Shown: one piece after another, positions 44,524 through 53,545 of the stretch
Position numbering within the stretch: position 1 is the first letter of the stretch
Layout: each line of letters begins with the position of its first letter
Source: Microbacterium resistens NBRC 103078
Lineage (GTDB): Bacteria; Actinomycetota; Actinomycetes; Actinomycetales; Microbacteriaceae
Length of the DNA stretch: 64,000 nt
Assembly (NCBI RefSeq): GCF_001552355.1
Contig: NZ_BCRA01000013.1
Coordinates: 16,196 to 80,195 of the forward strand
Direction: 5' to 3'
The notes under the pieces: model-generated
Told to the model about the DNA's origin: nothing
Seen by the model: the letters and a program-made list of their open reading frames with translations, nothing else
Database searches by the model: none
Made by a program: the position numbers and the translations under genes

Positions 44524-45861
44524 GTGGACAAGCAGCGCGACTTCGTCCTGCGCACGATCGAGGAGCGCGGCGTCAAGTTCGTCCGTCTGTGGTTCACGGA
44601 CGTGATCGGGACGCTCAAGTCCGTGGCGATCGCGCCGGCGGAGGTCGAGGGCGCGTTCGCGGAGGGCATCGGGTTCGACGGGTCCGCCATCGAGGGACTG
44701 ACGCGCAGCTTCGAGTCCGACCTGCTCGCGCAGCCCGACCCCACGACCTTCCAGATCTTGCCCTGGCGGGGTGAGATCGACCCCACGGCGCGGATGTTCT
44801 GCGACCTCACGACGCCGGACGGGCGTCCGGCGGTGGCGGATCCGCGTCACGTGCTGAAGCGCACGCTCGCCAAAGCCGCCGACGCCGGGTTCACCTTCTA
44901 CACGCATCCGGAGATCGAGTTCTACCTGCTGAAGTCGAAGGAGGCGGGGCCCGACGGCCCCGTCCCGGTGGACTCGGCAGGCTACTTCGACAACGTGCCC
45001 GGCGGCACGGCGCACGACTTCCGCCGCAGCGCGGTGCGGATGCTCGAGGATCTCGGGATCTCCGTCGAGTTCAGCCATCACGAGGGCGGGCCGGGGCAGA
45101 ACGAGATCGACCTGCGCTATGCCGACGCACTGACCACGGCCGACAACATCATGACCTTCCGCACCGTGATCAAGGAGGTGGCGATCGAGCAGGGCGTCTA
45201 CGCGACGTTCATGCCGAAGCCGCTCAGCGATCAGCCGGGAAGCGGCATGCACACGCACATGTCCCTGTTCGAGGGGGACGTCAACGCCTTCTACGAAGAG
45301 GGCGCCAAGTACCAGCTCTCGCGCACCGGGCGTCAGTTCATCGCCGGACTGCTGCGCCACGCGAACGAGATCGCGGCGGTGACGAACCAGTTCGTCAACT
45401 CGTACAAGCGCCTGTGGGGCGGCGACGAGGCGCCGAGCTTCATCACGTGGGGCCACGCGAACCGCTCCGCGCTCGTGCGCGTCCCGATGTACAAGCCGAA
45501 CAAGGGGCAGTCCTCGCGCGTGGAGTACCGGGCGCTGGACTCCGCGGCGAACCCCTACCTCGCCTATGCGCTCATGCTGGCCGCGGGGCTGAAGGGGATC
45601 GAGGAGGGCTACGAGCTCCCGCCCGAGGCCGAGGACAACGTTTGGTCGCTAAGCGAGGCGGAGCGGCGGGCCCTCGGCTACGCGCCGCTGCCGTCGAGCC
45701 TGGATCACGCGCTGGAGTACATGGAGGACTCGGAGCTCGTCGCGGAGACCCTGGGAGAGCAGGTGTTCACCTACGTCCTGCTGAACAAGCGCAAGGAGTG
45801 GGAGGCGTACCGGGGTCAGGTGACGCCGTTCGAGCTCAAGAGCAACCTCGAGCTGCTCTGA
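44524..45861 (+). CDS. glnA2: Glutamine synthetase, GlnA2 type
   Basis: A 445-residue type I glutamine synthetase that makes glutamine from glutamate, ammonia and ATP. GFDGSAIEGL, EIEFYLL, HHEGGPGQNEIDLRY and GSGMHTHMSL are the conserved substrate and metal-binding segments. At the position of the adenylylated Tyr in GlnA1 (NLYDLP) it has DNVWSLS, so it is not expected to be a GlnE target itself. The length and the arrangement with glnE 7 bp downstream match GlnA2 of mycobacteria. GTG start. Confidence 0.94.
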   Translation: MDKQRDFVLRTIEERGVKFVRLWFTDVIGTLKSVAIAPAEVEGAFAEGIGFDGSAIEGLTRSFESDLLAQPDPTTFQILPWRGEIDPTARMFCDLTTPDGRPAVADPRHVLKRTLAKAADAGFTFYTHPEIEFYLLKSKEAGPDGPVPVDSAGYFDNVPGGTAHDFRRSAVRMLEDLGISVEFSHHEGGPGQNEIDLRYADALTTADNIMTFRTVIKEVAIEQGVYATFMPKPLSDQPGSGMHTHMSLFEGDVNAFYEEGAKYQLSRTGRQFIAGLLRHANEIAAVTNQFVNSYKRLWGGDEAPSFITWGHANRSALVRVPMYKPNKGQSSRVEYRALDSAANPYLAYALMLAAGLKGIEEGYELPPEAEDNVWSLSEAERRALGYAPLPSSLDHALEYMEDSELVAETLGEQVFTYVLLNKRKEWEAYRGQVTPFELKSNLELL

Positions 45862-45868
45862 TCCCCGC

Positions 45869-48865
45869 ATGCCCCGTCCGGATGCCTCCGTCTCGCTGTC
45901 GGCGCTCGCCCGGCTGGGGTTCGACGATCTGTCCGCGGCCGCTGCGGCGCTGAGCGATCTGTCGGCGACGACCGGCGTGGACCGGATCACCCTCCTCGAC
46001 GGGTTCTCCGCGGCCGATCCCGACGAGGCCGTCGCCGGGCTCCTGCGGGTGGCCCGTCGCGATCCGGAGGGCGTCGCGCGCCTGCTGCGGGACCCGCACG
46101 CGCGGCCCGGGGTCTGGCGGCTTTTCGGCGCATCCACGGGGCTCGCCCGGTTCTTCGAGCGTCGTCCCGCCGAGCTCGACGTCCTCGCGTCCCCGCCGGT
46201 CGCCGTGCCGACGGCGGATGCGCTGCGGTCCCGGTTCCTCGCCGCGGTCGGCGCCGAGGACGGGGTCGCGCGAAGCGGCGACGCCGCCGCGCGGATCGCG
46301 CTGCGGGTGGCCTACCGGCGAGCGCTCGCGGAGATCGCCTCCGTCGACCTCGCGTCGACGGATCCCGTCGCGTTCATACCGGTCGTGGCGCGGGCGTTGG
46401 CGGACGCAGCGGACGCAGCGCTGGAGGCCGGTCTCGCGATCGCCCGGGCCGCCGTGGTCGCCGAGTCCGCGTCGGCACGGGTGCGCGTGACGTCCGAGGA
46501 GGTCGCGGCGACGAGGCTCGCGGTGATCGCGATGGGGAAGACCGGTGCGCAGGAGCTGAACTACATCAGCGACGTGGATGTCATCTTCGTCGCGGGGACC
46601 GCCGACGAGGACGCCGTCCCCGAGGCGCGGGCCATCGATGTCGCGACGCGCCTGGCCCGCGAGATGACGGGCGCGGTCTCGGGGATCGGGGCCGAGCCCC
46701 CGCTCTGGGAACTGGACGCGGCGCTGCGGCCGGAGGGCAAGCAGGGCGCTCTCGTCCGCTCCCTCGGCTCGCACCTCGCGTACTACGATCGCTGGGCGAA
46801 GAGCTGGGAGTTCCAGGCGCTGCTGAAGGCGCGGCCGGCGGCAGGCGACCCGCAGCTCGGTCGGGAGTACCTCGCGGCCGTGCAGCCCAAGATCTGGTCG
46901 AGCGCCGCGCGTGAGGACTTCGTCGGCAGCGTGCAGCGCATGCGCGAGCGCGTGACCGAGCACATCGCTGCGGACGATGTGCCGTACCAGATCAAGCTCG
47001 GCCCCGGGGGCCTGCGGGACATCGAGTTCACAGTCCAGCTCCTGCAGCTCGTGCATGGGCTCACGGACCCGTCGCTGCGCACGCGCGGCACCCTCGAATC
47101 TCTCGACGCCCTCGTCGTGGGCGGATACATCGGCAGGGCGGAGGCGGCCACGTTCGGCCAGGACTACCGCACGCTGCGGCTCCTGGAGCACCGGCTGCAG
47201 CTGCGCGACCTGCAGCGGACGCATCTCATGCCGCGCACGCCGGCGGGACTCCGCGTCCTCGCGCGCGCGACCGGGGTCGCGGACACCGCGGAAGGGGTAT
47301 GGGCGCGCTGGGAGGACGTGCGCCGGGAAGTGCGCGACCTGCATACCCGGCTCTTCTACCGGCCGCTGCTGAGCGCCGTGGCCGGGCTCCCCGCGGAGGA
47401 GCGGTCGCTGTCGACCGAGCAGGCCCACGACCGACTGGCGGCGATCGGCTTCCGGGACCCCGCGGGGGCGCTGCGGCACATCGGCGCCCTCACGACGGGG
47501 ATCAGCCGCAAGGCGACCATCCAGCGTCACCTCATGCCGGTCATGGTGCGCTGGTTCGCCGACGGGAGCGATCCCGACTACGGCCTGATCGCGTTCCGGC
47601 GGATCAGCGAGCGGCTCGGGGACACACCCTGGTTCCTGCGCATGCTGCGCGATTCATCGGGCGCCGCCGAGAGCCTCACCCGCCTGCTGTCGTCCTCACG
47701 ATACGTCGGCGAGCTGATGGAGTGGATCCCCGAGTCGGTCGCGTGGCTCGACAGCACCGAGCTCCTGCGGCCGCGCAGCGCGGCGGCGCTGGACGAGGAG
47801 GCGCGGGCCATCCAGACGCGGCATGAGTCCATCACGCCGGCGCTGCGCGCCGTTCGCTCGCTCCGGCGCCGGGAACTGCTGCGCACGGCGATGGGCGCGG
47901 TGCTGGACGTCCTTCGCATCGACGAAGTAGCGGCCGCCCTCACCGCCATCACGGAGGCGACGATCCAGGCGGCGCTGCGCGCGGTGCGGCGCGAGGTCGT
48001 CTCCCCGGAGGACGACGCGCTCGACTTCTCGGTGATCGCCATGGGGCGTTTCGGCGGTGCGGAGCTGGGATTCGGCTCGGACGCGGACGTGCTGTACGTC
48101 TACGACGCGAACGGGATCGACCCTGAGCGTGCGCAGCGGTACGCGGTGAAGATCGTCGCCGGGCTCCGCGAGCACCTGGCGGACCAACGGGTGCCTCTCG
48201 ACCTCGACGCGGACCTCCGTCCCGAAGGACGAAACGGCCCTGTGGCCCGGTCGTTCGACGCGTACGCGCAGTACTACCGGCGCTGGTCGCTCTCGTGGGA
48301 GTCGCAGGCGCTGCTGCGGGCGCGCGGGATCGCGGGGAGCGCCAAACTCATCCGCCGCTTCGAGGAGCTGGCGGACACGGTCCGCTACCCCGCGCAGCTC
48401 GATCTCGCGTCGCTCCGCGAGATCAAGCGGATCAAAGCACGGGTCGAGGGCGAGCGCCTGCCGCAGGGGGTGGACCCGCGTCGTCACCTCAAGCTCGGGC
48501 CGGGCACGCTCAGCGATGTCGAGTGGCTCGTGCAGATCGTTCAGCTTCAGCACGCGCACGAGGTGCCGGGCCTGCGCACCACGTCCACGATGCAGGCCCT
48601 GGAGGCCGCCGTGGAGACGGGCCTCGTCCCGCGCGAAGCGGGGGAGCGGCTGCGTGAGGCGTGGCTGCTGTCGAGCCGTCTACGCTCGGCGATGACGCTC
48701 CTGACCGGTCAGACCCGCGACGTCCTCCCCGTCGATGTCCGGGAGCTCGACGGCGTGGGGCGCATCCTCGGCTATCCCGAGCGCTCGGCGGGCCCGGTGG
48801 AGGAGGAGTACCTCGCGGTGACCCGCCGGGCGCGGCGCGTCTTCGAGCAGCTCTTCTACGGCTGA
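45869..48865 (+). CDS. glnE: Bifunctional glutamine synthetase adenylyltransferase/deadenylylase
   Basis: A 998-residue enzyme that adds or removes AMP on glutamine synthetase in response to nitrogen status. Two nucleotidyltransferase domains are visible: AMGKTGAQELNYISDVDVIF (about 221-240) and AMGRFGGAELGFGSDADVLY (about 724-743), each followed by a helical GlnE-type domain. The two-domain length is normal. It follows glnA2 by 7 bp. Its end overlaps the convergent TetR gene by 10 bp. Confidence 0.95.
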   Translation: MPRPDASVSLSALARLGFDDLSAAAAALSDLSATTGVDRITLLDGFSAADPDEAVAGLLRVARRDPEGVARLLRDPHARPGVWRLFGASTGLARFFERRPAELDVLASPPVAVPTADALRSRFLAAVGAEDGVARSGDAAARIALRVAYRRALAEIASVDLASTDPVAFIPVVARALADAADAALEAGLAIARAAVVAESASARVRVTSEEVAATRLAVIAMGKTGAQELNYISDVDVIFVAGTADEDAVPEARAIDVATRLAREMTGAVSGIGAEPPLWELDAALRPEGKQGALVRSLGSHLAYYDRWAKSWEFQALLKARPAAGDPQLGREYLAAVQPKIWSSAAREDFVGSVQRMRERVTEHIAADDVPYQIKLGPGGLRDIEFTVQLLQLVHGLTDPSLRTRGTLESLDALVVGGYIGRAEAATFGQDYRTLRLLEHRLQLRDLQRTHLMPRTPAGLRVLARATGVADTAEGVWARWEDVRREVRDLHTRLFYRPLLSAVAGLPAEERSLSTEQAHDRLAAIGFRDPAGALRHIGALTTGISRKATIQRHLMPVMVRWFADGSDPDYGLIAFRRISERLGDTPWFLRMLRDSSGAAESLTRLLSSSRYVGELMEWIPESVAWLDSTELLRPRSAAALDEEARAIQTRHESITPALRAVRSLRRRELLRTAMGAVLDVLRIDEVAAALTAITEATIQAALRAVRREVVSPEDDALDFSVIAMGRFGGAELGFGSDADVLYVYDANGIDPERAQRYAVKIVAGLREHLADQRVPLDLDADLRPEGRNGPVARSFDAYAQYYRRWSLSWESQALLRARGIAGSAKLIRRFEELADTVRYPAQLDLASLREIKRIKARVEGERLPQGVDPRRHLKLGPGTLSDVEWLVQIVQLQHAHEVPGLRTTSTMQALEAAVETGLVPREAGERLREAWLLSSRLRSAMTLLTGQTRDVLPVDVRELDGVGRILGYPERSAGPVEEEYLAVTRRARRVFEQLFYG

Positions 48866-49506
48866 TCCAGGCCGATCGGCGGAGTCGGGCCGCCCTGTGG
48901 ATCCAGGACCCGCGCGAGGCCTCCGCTGAGGAAGTTCACGAGGAAGTCGATCTCGTCCTCCGTGGCAGGAAGGGGCCGCGCAGGAGAAGGATCCTCGCGC
49001 TTCGCCATCTGCCCGACGAAGAGCTTCACGGCGATGCTCAGGGCGTTGCTGACGTCGTCGGTGTCGGCGGAGGGGAACGCGCGCTGCGCGGCGACGATGC
49101 TCGCCTGGTAGGCCCGCTCGTTCCACAGCCGTTGTCGATCGAAGAGAAAGAGCTGGTCGACGATCTTGAGCCATTCGAGACCACGGGCGCCATGTCGCCG
49201 GAGCAGGATGACGTGCGGTTCGGTGATCATGGTGATCACATCCCGTGCTGTGGGTCTCGCCGCCGCGCCGGCGAGTGTCTCGGCGCGCGCCAGGATGTCC
49301 GCCACGACTTCTTCCCCGACCGCGTCGAGCACCGCGTCGATCAGGTTCTCCTTGGTCCCGAAGTGGTAGTGGACAGAGGCCGGACCGAGTCCGGCCTCGC
49401 GGTTGACCGCGCGGATCGAGGTCGCATCGATGCCGTCACGGGCGAAGAGCCGGGACGCTGCCGTCACCAGCAGGTCCCGTCCTTCGGTCCCCGGTCGCCG
49501 GCTCAT
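48856..49506 (-). CDS. TetR-family regulator at the end of the ABC transporter operon
   Basis: A 216-residue regulator. The DNA-binding domain is at about residues 10-55 (LFARDGIDATSIRAVNREAG, then LGPASVHYHFGTKENLIDAV) and the rest is an all-helical ligand domain. Its ATG overlaps the stop of the last ATPase gene by four bases, so it is part of that operon. It probably represses the divergent region at 55139-55352 by binding the 19-bp palindrome there, with a transported or derived compound as inducer; this is inference. The stop codon lies within the end of glnE on the other strand. Confidence 0.88.
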   Translation of the reverse strand: MSRRPGTEGRDLLVTAASRLFARDGIDATSIRAVNREAGLGPASVHYHFGTKENLIDAVLDAVGEEVVADILARAETLAGAAARPTARDVITMITEPHVILLRRHGARGLEWLKIVDQLFLFDRQRLWNERAYQASIVAAQRAFPSADTDDVSNALSIAVKLFVGQMAKREDPSPARPLPATEDEIDFLVNFLSGGLARVLDPQGGPTPPIGLDQP

Positions 49507-50522
49507 GGCGTCACCTCCCGCCTCGGGACGGGCGCGGTCGTGCTCGGCGTCGTCGGGTCGAGCTTCTCCGCGTGGTGACAGGCGACGAGTCCGCCCGCAC
49601 CGCTCTCGCGCAGTCCGGGCTCCTCGCGTGCGCAGATCTCTGTGGCCCAGGCGCAGCGCGTGCGGAAACGGCACCCGCTCGGCGGCGAGAGAGGCGAGGG
49701 GAGGTCCGACACGGCGCGATCGCGAGAGTGCGCGCGTGCCGGCTCCATCGTCGGGACGGACTCCAAGAGCAGGCGGGTATAGGGATGCCTCGGCCTGCGG
49801 AACAGTTCCTCGGTGCGCGCCACCTCACAGACCTTGCCGAGATACAGCACCATGACGCGGTCGCTGATGTTCTTCACGACCCCGAGGTCGTGAGAGATGA
49901 AGAGCATGGTGAGGGCATGAGTCTGACGCAGGGAGCGGAGCAGGTTGAGGATCTGGGCCTGGACCGAGACGTCCAGGGCGGACACCGGTTCGTCGCAGAC
50001 GAGCAACTCGGGTCGCAGGACGAGGGCGCGGGCGATCGCCAGGCGTTGGCACTGTCCACCGGAGAAGCCGCTGGGGCGCCGATCGGCCACGACCTCCGGA
50101 TTCAAGCCGACCTCCCGCAGCGCGGCATCGACGTCCTGCCGTCGCGTCGACCTGACGCGATCCGGCCAGATATCCAGCCCTTCGCCGACGATATCGGTGA
50201 CCCGGCGTCGGGGATTCAGCGAGGCGATCGGATCCTGGAGGATGATCTGCATCCGGGGACGGATCCGACGCAACGATCTCCGGGGCATCCCGACGAGCTG
50301 CGCGCCGGCGAACGTGATCGACCCACGGGTCTGCGGCAGCAGGCCCAGGATCGCTCTCGCGATCGTCGACTTCCCGGATCCGCTCTCGCCGACCAGGCTC
50401 AGCGTCTCGCCGCGCCGGATCGCGAACGAGACGTCGCTCACCGCATGGACGGTCCCGTGCTTGGTCGGAAAGGCGACATCCAGCCCTTGGATCCGGAGCA
50501 GGTCGTCATCGGGCGTGCTCAT
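49503..50522 (-). CDS. Peptide/nickel-type ABC transporter ATP-binding protein (OppF/DppF-like)
   Basis: A 339-residue ATPase. Walker [10 protein letters not shown], signature SGGQCQRLAIARAL, Walker B LLVCDEPVSALDVS and the switch His in ISHDLG are all present. The C-terminus has the oligopeptide-type extension with CRFRTRCAWATEICA and a final HH, seen in this subfamily (in some members an Fe-S cluster site). The ATG at 50522 overlaps the preceding gene by 17 bp; 50537 is an alternative. Confidence 0.92.
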   Translation of the reverse strand: MSTPDDDLLRIQGLDVAFPTKHGTVHAVSDVSFAIRRGETLSLVGESGSGKSTIARAILGLLPQTRGSITFAGAQLVGMPRRSLRRIRPRMQIILQDPIASLNPRRRVTDIVGEGLDIWPDRVRSTRRQDVDAALREVGLNPEVVADRRPSGFSGGQCQRLAIARALVLRPELLVCDEPVSALDVSVQAQILNLLRSLRQTHALTMLFISHDLGVVKNISDRVMVLYLGKVCEVARTEELFRRPRHPYTRLLLESVPTMEPARAHSRDRAVSDLPSPLSPPSGCRFRTRCAWATEICAREEPGLRESGAGGLVACHHAEKLDPTTPSTTAPVPRREVTP

Positions 50523-51534
50523 CGCTGTCCTTCGCATCGGCGGAGCCGGTCATGACTTCGGCGGGGTGATGACACGCGAGCAAATGCTCCGTGTCCGGGG
50601 AGAGGGAGATGAGGTCCGGCATCTCTTGGTCGCACCGGGACGTTCGCGCCGTGCATCTCGGGGCGAAAGGGCATCCCCGGGCAGCGCGCGCCGAGATGTC
50701 GGGCGGCTCGCCGGGGATGGTGGCGAGCTCGGCGCCGGGGCGTCCGTCGATGCCCGGATGGCTCGTGAGCAGTCCTCGGGTGTACGGGTGTCTGGCCGCG
50801 ACGGCGAGATGACGGCTCGGCAAGGATTCGACGAGTCGGCCGCCGTACATGACCAGGACGCGGTCGCTCCGTGCGGCGACGACCGAGAGATCGTGGCTGA
50901 TGAGAAGAACGCCGATGTTCCGGCTCCGGCGGAGGTCGTCGATCAGATCGAGGATCTGGCGCTGGATGGTCACGTCGAGGGCGGTGGTGGGCTCGTCCGC
51001 GATGATGAGATCGGGCGCGTTCGCCAGCGCGATCGCGATCAGCACGCGCTGGCGCATCCCGCCGGACATCTCATGCGGATAAAGCGAGAGGCGAGCGCGC
51101 GGATCGGACACGCCGACATCGCGCAGCAACTCGGCGGCCCGTGCGAGGGCCTCGGACCGGCCCATCCCGCCGACCCGGCGCAGGGCGTCGGTGATCTGGG
51201 TGCCGACCCGCTTCACCGGGTTCAGCGAGGTGACCGGATCCTGCGGGATGAGGGCGATGCGGCGACCCCACAGCGCCCGTCGTCGCCGGGCGTCGGCCCC
51301 GATGAGCTCTTGGCCGTCGAACACGATGGAGCCGGTGTCCGCGAGTCGCGAACCCGGCGGGAGCAGCCCCATGATCGAGCGGACGAGCATGCTCTTGCCG
51401 CTGCCGCTCTCCCCGACGATCCCGACCAGCTCTCCTCGTGCGCAGTCCAGCGCGGCTCCGTCGACAGGGCGCACCGGGCCTCTCGGGGTGTCGATCTCCA
51501 GGACCAGATCCCGGACCGCGAGCAGACGGGTCAT
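50506..51534 (-). CDS. Peptide/nickel-type ABC transporter ATP-binding protein (OppD/DppD-like)
   Basis: A 342-residue ATPase, the partner of the next one. Walker [10 protein letters not shown], signature [15 protein letters not shown], Walker [15 protein letters not shown], switch ISHDLS. The C-terminal [14 protein letters not shown] segment is the subfamily cysteine cluster. GGAGGGGACCGGC precedes the ATG, which overlaps the permease stop by four bases. Confidence 0.92.
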   Translation of the reverse strand: MTRLLAVRDLVLEIDTPRGPVRPVDGAALDCARGELVGIVGESGSGKSMLVRSIMGLLPPGSRLADTGSIVFDGQELIGADARRRRALWGRRIALIPQDPVTSLNPVKRVGTQITDALRRVGGMGRSEALARAAELLRDVGVSDPRARLSLYPHEMSGGMRQRVLIAIALANAPDLIIADEPTTALDVTIQRQILDLIDDLRRSRNIGVLLISHDLSVVAARSDRVLVMYGGRLVESLPSRHLAVAARHPYTRGLLTSHPGIDGRPGAELATIPGEPPDISARAARGCPFAPRCTARTSRCDQEMPDLISLSPDTEHLLACHHPAEVMTGSADAKDSDEHAR

Positions 51535-52430
51535 GCCGGTCCCCTCCGTGATGAGAGCCATTGGCCCAGGGCGTTCGCCGAGGCGACCGTGAGGAAGAGG
51601 GCCGCGGCGGGAATCGCGACCAGCCCCGGGTGCGTCTCGAGGTGAGCCTGTCCGGTCGCGATGAGGTTGCCCCAGGTCGGATCGGGGCGTTGGATCCCCA
51701 GGCCGAGGTAGCTCAGCGACGCCTCGGCGACGATGAGGAAGCTCATGGCGAGGAAGCCGTAGGACAGCAGCGTCGGAACCAGGTGGGGCAGGACGCCTCG
51801 GACGAGGATTCGCACGGCGCCGGCGCCCAGGGCACGGGACGCGGTGACGAACTCCCGAGAGGCGATGGCGAGCGTGTTCGACCGAGCCAGGCGCACGTAG
51901 CCGGGCAGCGCGAGGATCCCCAGCGCCACCGTGACGTTGGCGGTGTTCGGACGGAGGAACGTCGCCATCGCGAGCAGCAGGATCAATCCGGGGAAGGAGA
52001 GCAGAACGTCCGTGACGAAGCCGATGATCTGATCGACGGGTCCGCGGGCGTATCCCGCGGTCATGCCCAGCATCGCCCCCAGGAGGAGAGCGAGCGCGGT
52101 GGCGCCGACGGCGACCGTGATCGAGACGCGGGCTCCGTAGATCAGCTGAGCAAGGATGTCGAGACCGAGCGCGTCCGTGCCCAGGGGATGGGCGCCGATC
52201 AGGGTGGGCGGAGCCATCGCGACCACGCTCAGCGTGCGGGAGGGGTCCCGGCCCTCGGACAGCGGCAGCAGATCTGCGGTGGCGGCCACGACGACGAGGA
52301 GGGCGAGCCACCCGGCGGCGAGCACGATGCTCCACCGGATCCTCTGCAGCGGCCGAGGCCGTCGGGCGCTGCCGGAGGCGGGTCCGAGGGGGCGCGCGGT
52401 GACGATGGTGGCGCGATCAGTGGTGGGCAC
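51531..52430 (-). CDS. Peptide/nickel-type ABC transporter permease (DppC-like)
   Basis: A 299-residue membrane protein with about six segments. The long N-terminal helix is followed by HPLGTDALGLDILAQLIYGARVSITVAVGA, the hallmark of DppC-type permeases, and the cytoplasmic EAA loop is near ASREFVTASRALGAGAVRIL. I start it at GTG 52430 (VPTTDRATIV), which overlaps the DppB-like gene by 14 bp. Confidence 0.9.
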   Translation of the reverse strand: MPTTDRATIVTARPLGPASGSARRPRPLQRIRWSIVLAAGWLALLVVVAATADLLPLSEGRDPSRTLSVVAMAPPTLIGAHPLGTDALGLDILAQLIYGARVSITVAVGATALALLLGAMLGMTAGYARGPVDQIIGFVTDVLLSFPGLILLLAMATFLRPNTANVTVALGILALPGYVRLARSNTLAIASREFVTASRALGAGAVRILVRGVLPHLVPTLLSYGFLAMSFLIVAEASLSYLGLGIQRPDPTWGNLIATGQAHLETHPGLVAIPAAALFLTVASANALGQWLSSRRGPA

Positions 52431-53523
52431 GACGGATCCTCGGTTCGAGAAGGTGGTACGCGATGTCGACGACGACGTTGATCGCCAGGAAGATCGCGGC
52501 GACGACGAGGACACCGACCTGGACGACGGGGTAGTTCTTGGCCTGGATCGCCTGCACGATCACGCGGCCGAGCCCGGGGAGTCCGAACATCGTCTCGACC
52601 ACGACGCTGCCGCCGAGCAGGCCGCCGGTGACGAGGCCGGCCACGGTGACCAGGGAGAACAGCGAGGGACGCAACGCCTCCCGGACGACCACGTGCTGCT
52701 CGGACAGGCCCTTCGCCCGGGCGATGAGGATGAAGTCCTGCTGCAGGGTCTGCGCCATGTCGACGCGCAGCAGCTGGATGAAGACCGGGATGATTCCGAG
52801 CGCGAGGGTCAGCGCGGGGAGGAAGGCGGATTGGAGGTTGGCCGCCCACCCGTCGCTCAGCCGCACCCAGCCCTGCCGCGGGAACTCCGGCGCCGTGAGG
52901 AACACCAGGATCCCCACCGCGGCGGGGAGCAGACGGAGCGCCCATCCGCCGGCGGGGACCGGGACGCGCCGACGGAGCGCGCCGATGACGAGCAAGGCGC
53001 TTCCGAGCCCTCCGACGATCATCGCCCCGCTGGCGACGACATCCGGCAGGAAGACGAACAGCCGGATCACGATCACCCCCATGACGAAGACCGGAATAGC
53101 CAGGGCGGCGAAGGCGGACAGCGTGATCGCGGTGTCGGTCCGCGTCCCGGAGCGGGCCGCTGCCCAGGCCCCGAGCGGAACGCCCACGACAAGGCTGAGG
53201 AGCATGGCCAGGACGGTGAGCTCCACGGTGACCGGGAGGGCAGCGCCCACGACGTCCACGACGGGCTCGATGGGACGGATCAGCGTCATCCCGAAATCGC
53301 CGGTGACCACGCCGGCCAGCCACTCGACGTATCGCGTCACCGGAGGCCGGTCCAGGCCCATCTCGGCGTGGAGCTGGGCGATCTGCTCCGGGGTGGCCGA
53401 ACTGCCGAGCACCGCGGCGGCGGGATCGCCCGGGATGAAGTCGACGATGAGGAACGAGAGGACGGAGACCGCGAGAAGCACGCCGAGCATACGCGCGCCC
53501 CGCAGCACGATGGGAACCAACAC
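52417..53523 (-). CDS. Peptide/nickel-type ABC transporter permease (DppB-like), with an enlarged loop
   Basis: A 368-residue membrane protein. The N-terminus (MLGVLLAVSVLSFLIVDFIP, then GDPA), the LGLDRP-like MGLDRPPVTRY segment and the EAA loop (FILIARAKGLSEQHVVVREA) identify the DppB family. It is longer than the usual 310-340 residues because of about 50 residues with two extra hydrophobic stretches around 160-215 (VVASGAMIVGGLGSALLVIG and AVGILVFLTA). This may shape an unusual substrate path. Confidence 0.9.
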   Translation of the reverse strand: MLVPIVLRGARMLGVLLAVSVLSFLIVDFIPGDPAAAVLGSSATPEQIAQLHAEMGLDRPPVTRYVEWLAGVVTGDFGMTLIRPIEPVVDVVGAALPVTVELTVLAMLLSLVVGVPLGAWAAARSGTRTDTAITLSAFAALAIPVFVMGVIVIRLFVFLPDVVASGAMIVGGLGSALLVIGALRRRVPVPAGGWALRLLPAAVGILVFLTAPEFPRQGWVRLSDGWAANLQSAFLPALTLALGIIPVFIQLLRVDMAQTLQQDFILIARAKGLSEQHVVVREALRPSLFSLVTVAGLVTGGLLGGSVVVETMFGLPGLGRVIVQAIQAKNYPVVQVGVLVVAAIFLAINVVVDIAYHLLEPRIRRAHH

Positions 53524-53545
53524 GGGAGCTCTGCCGTTCCCTCGG

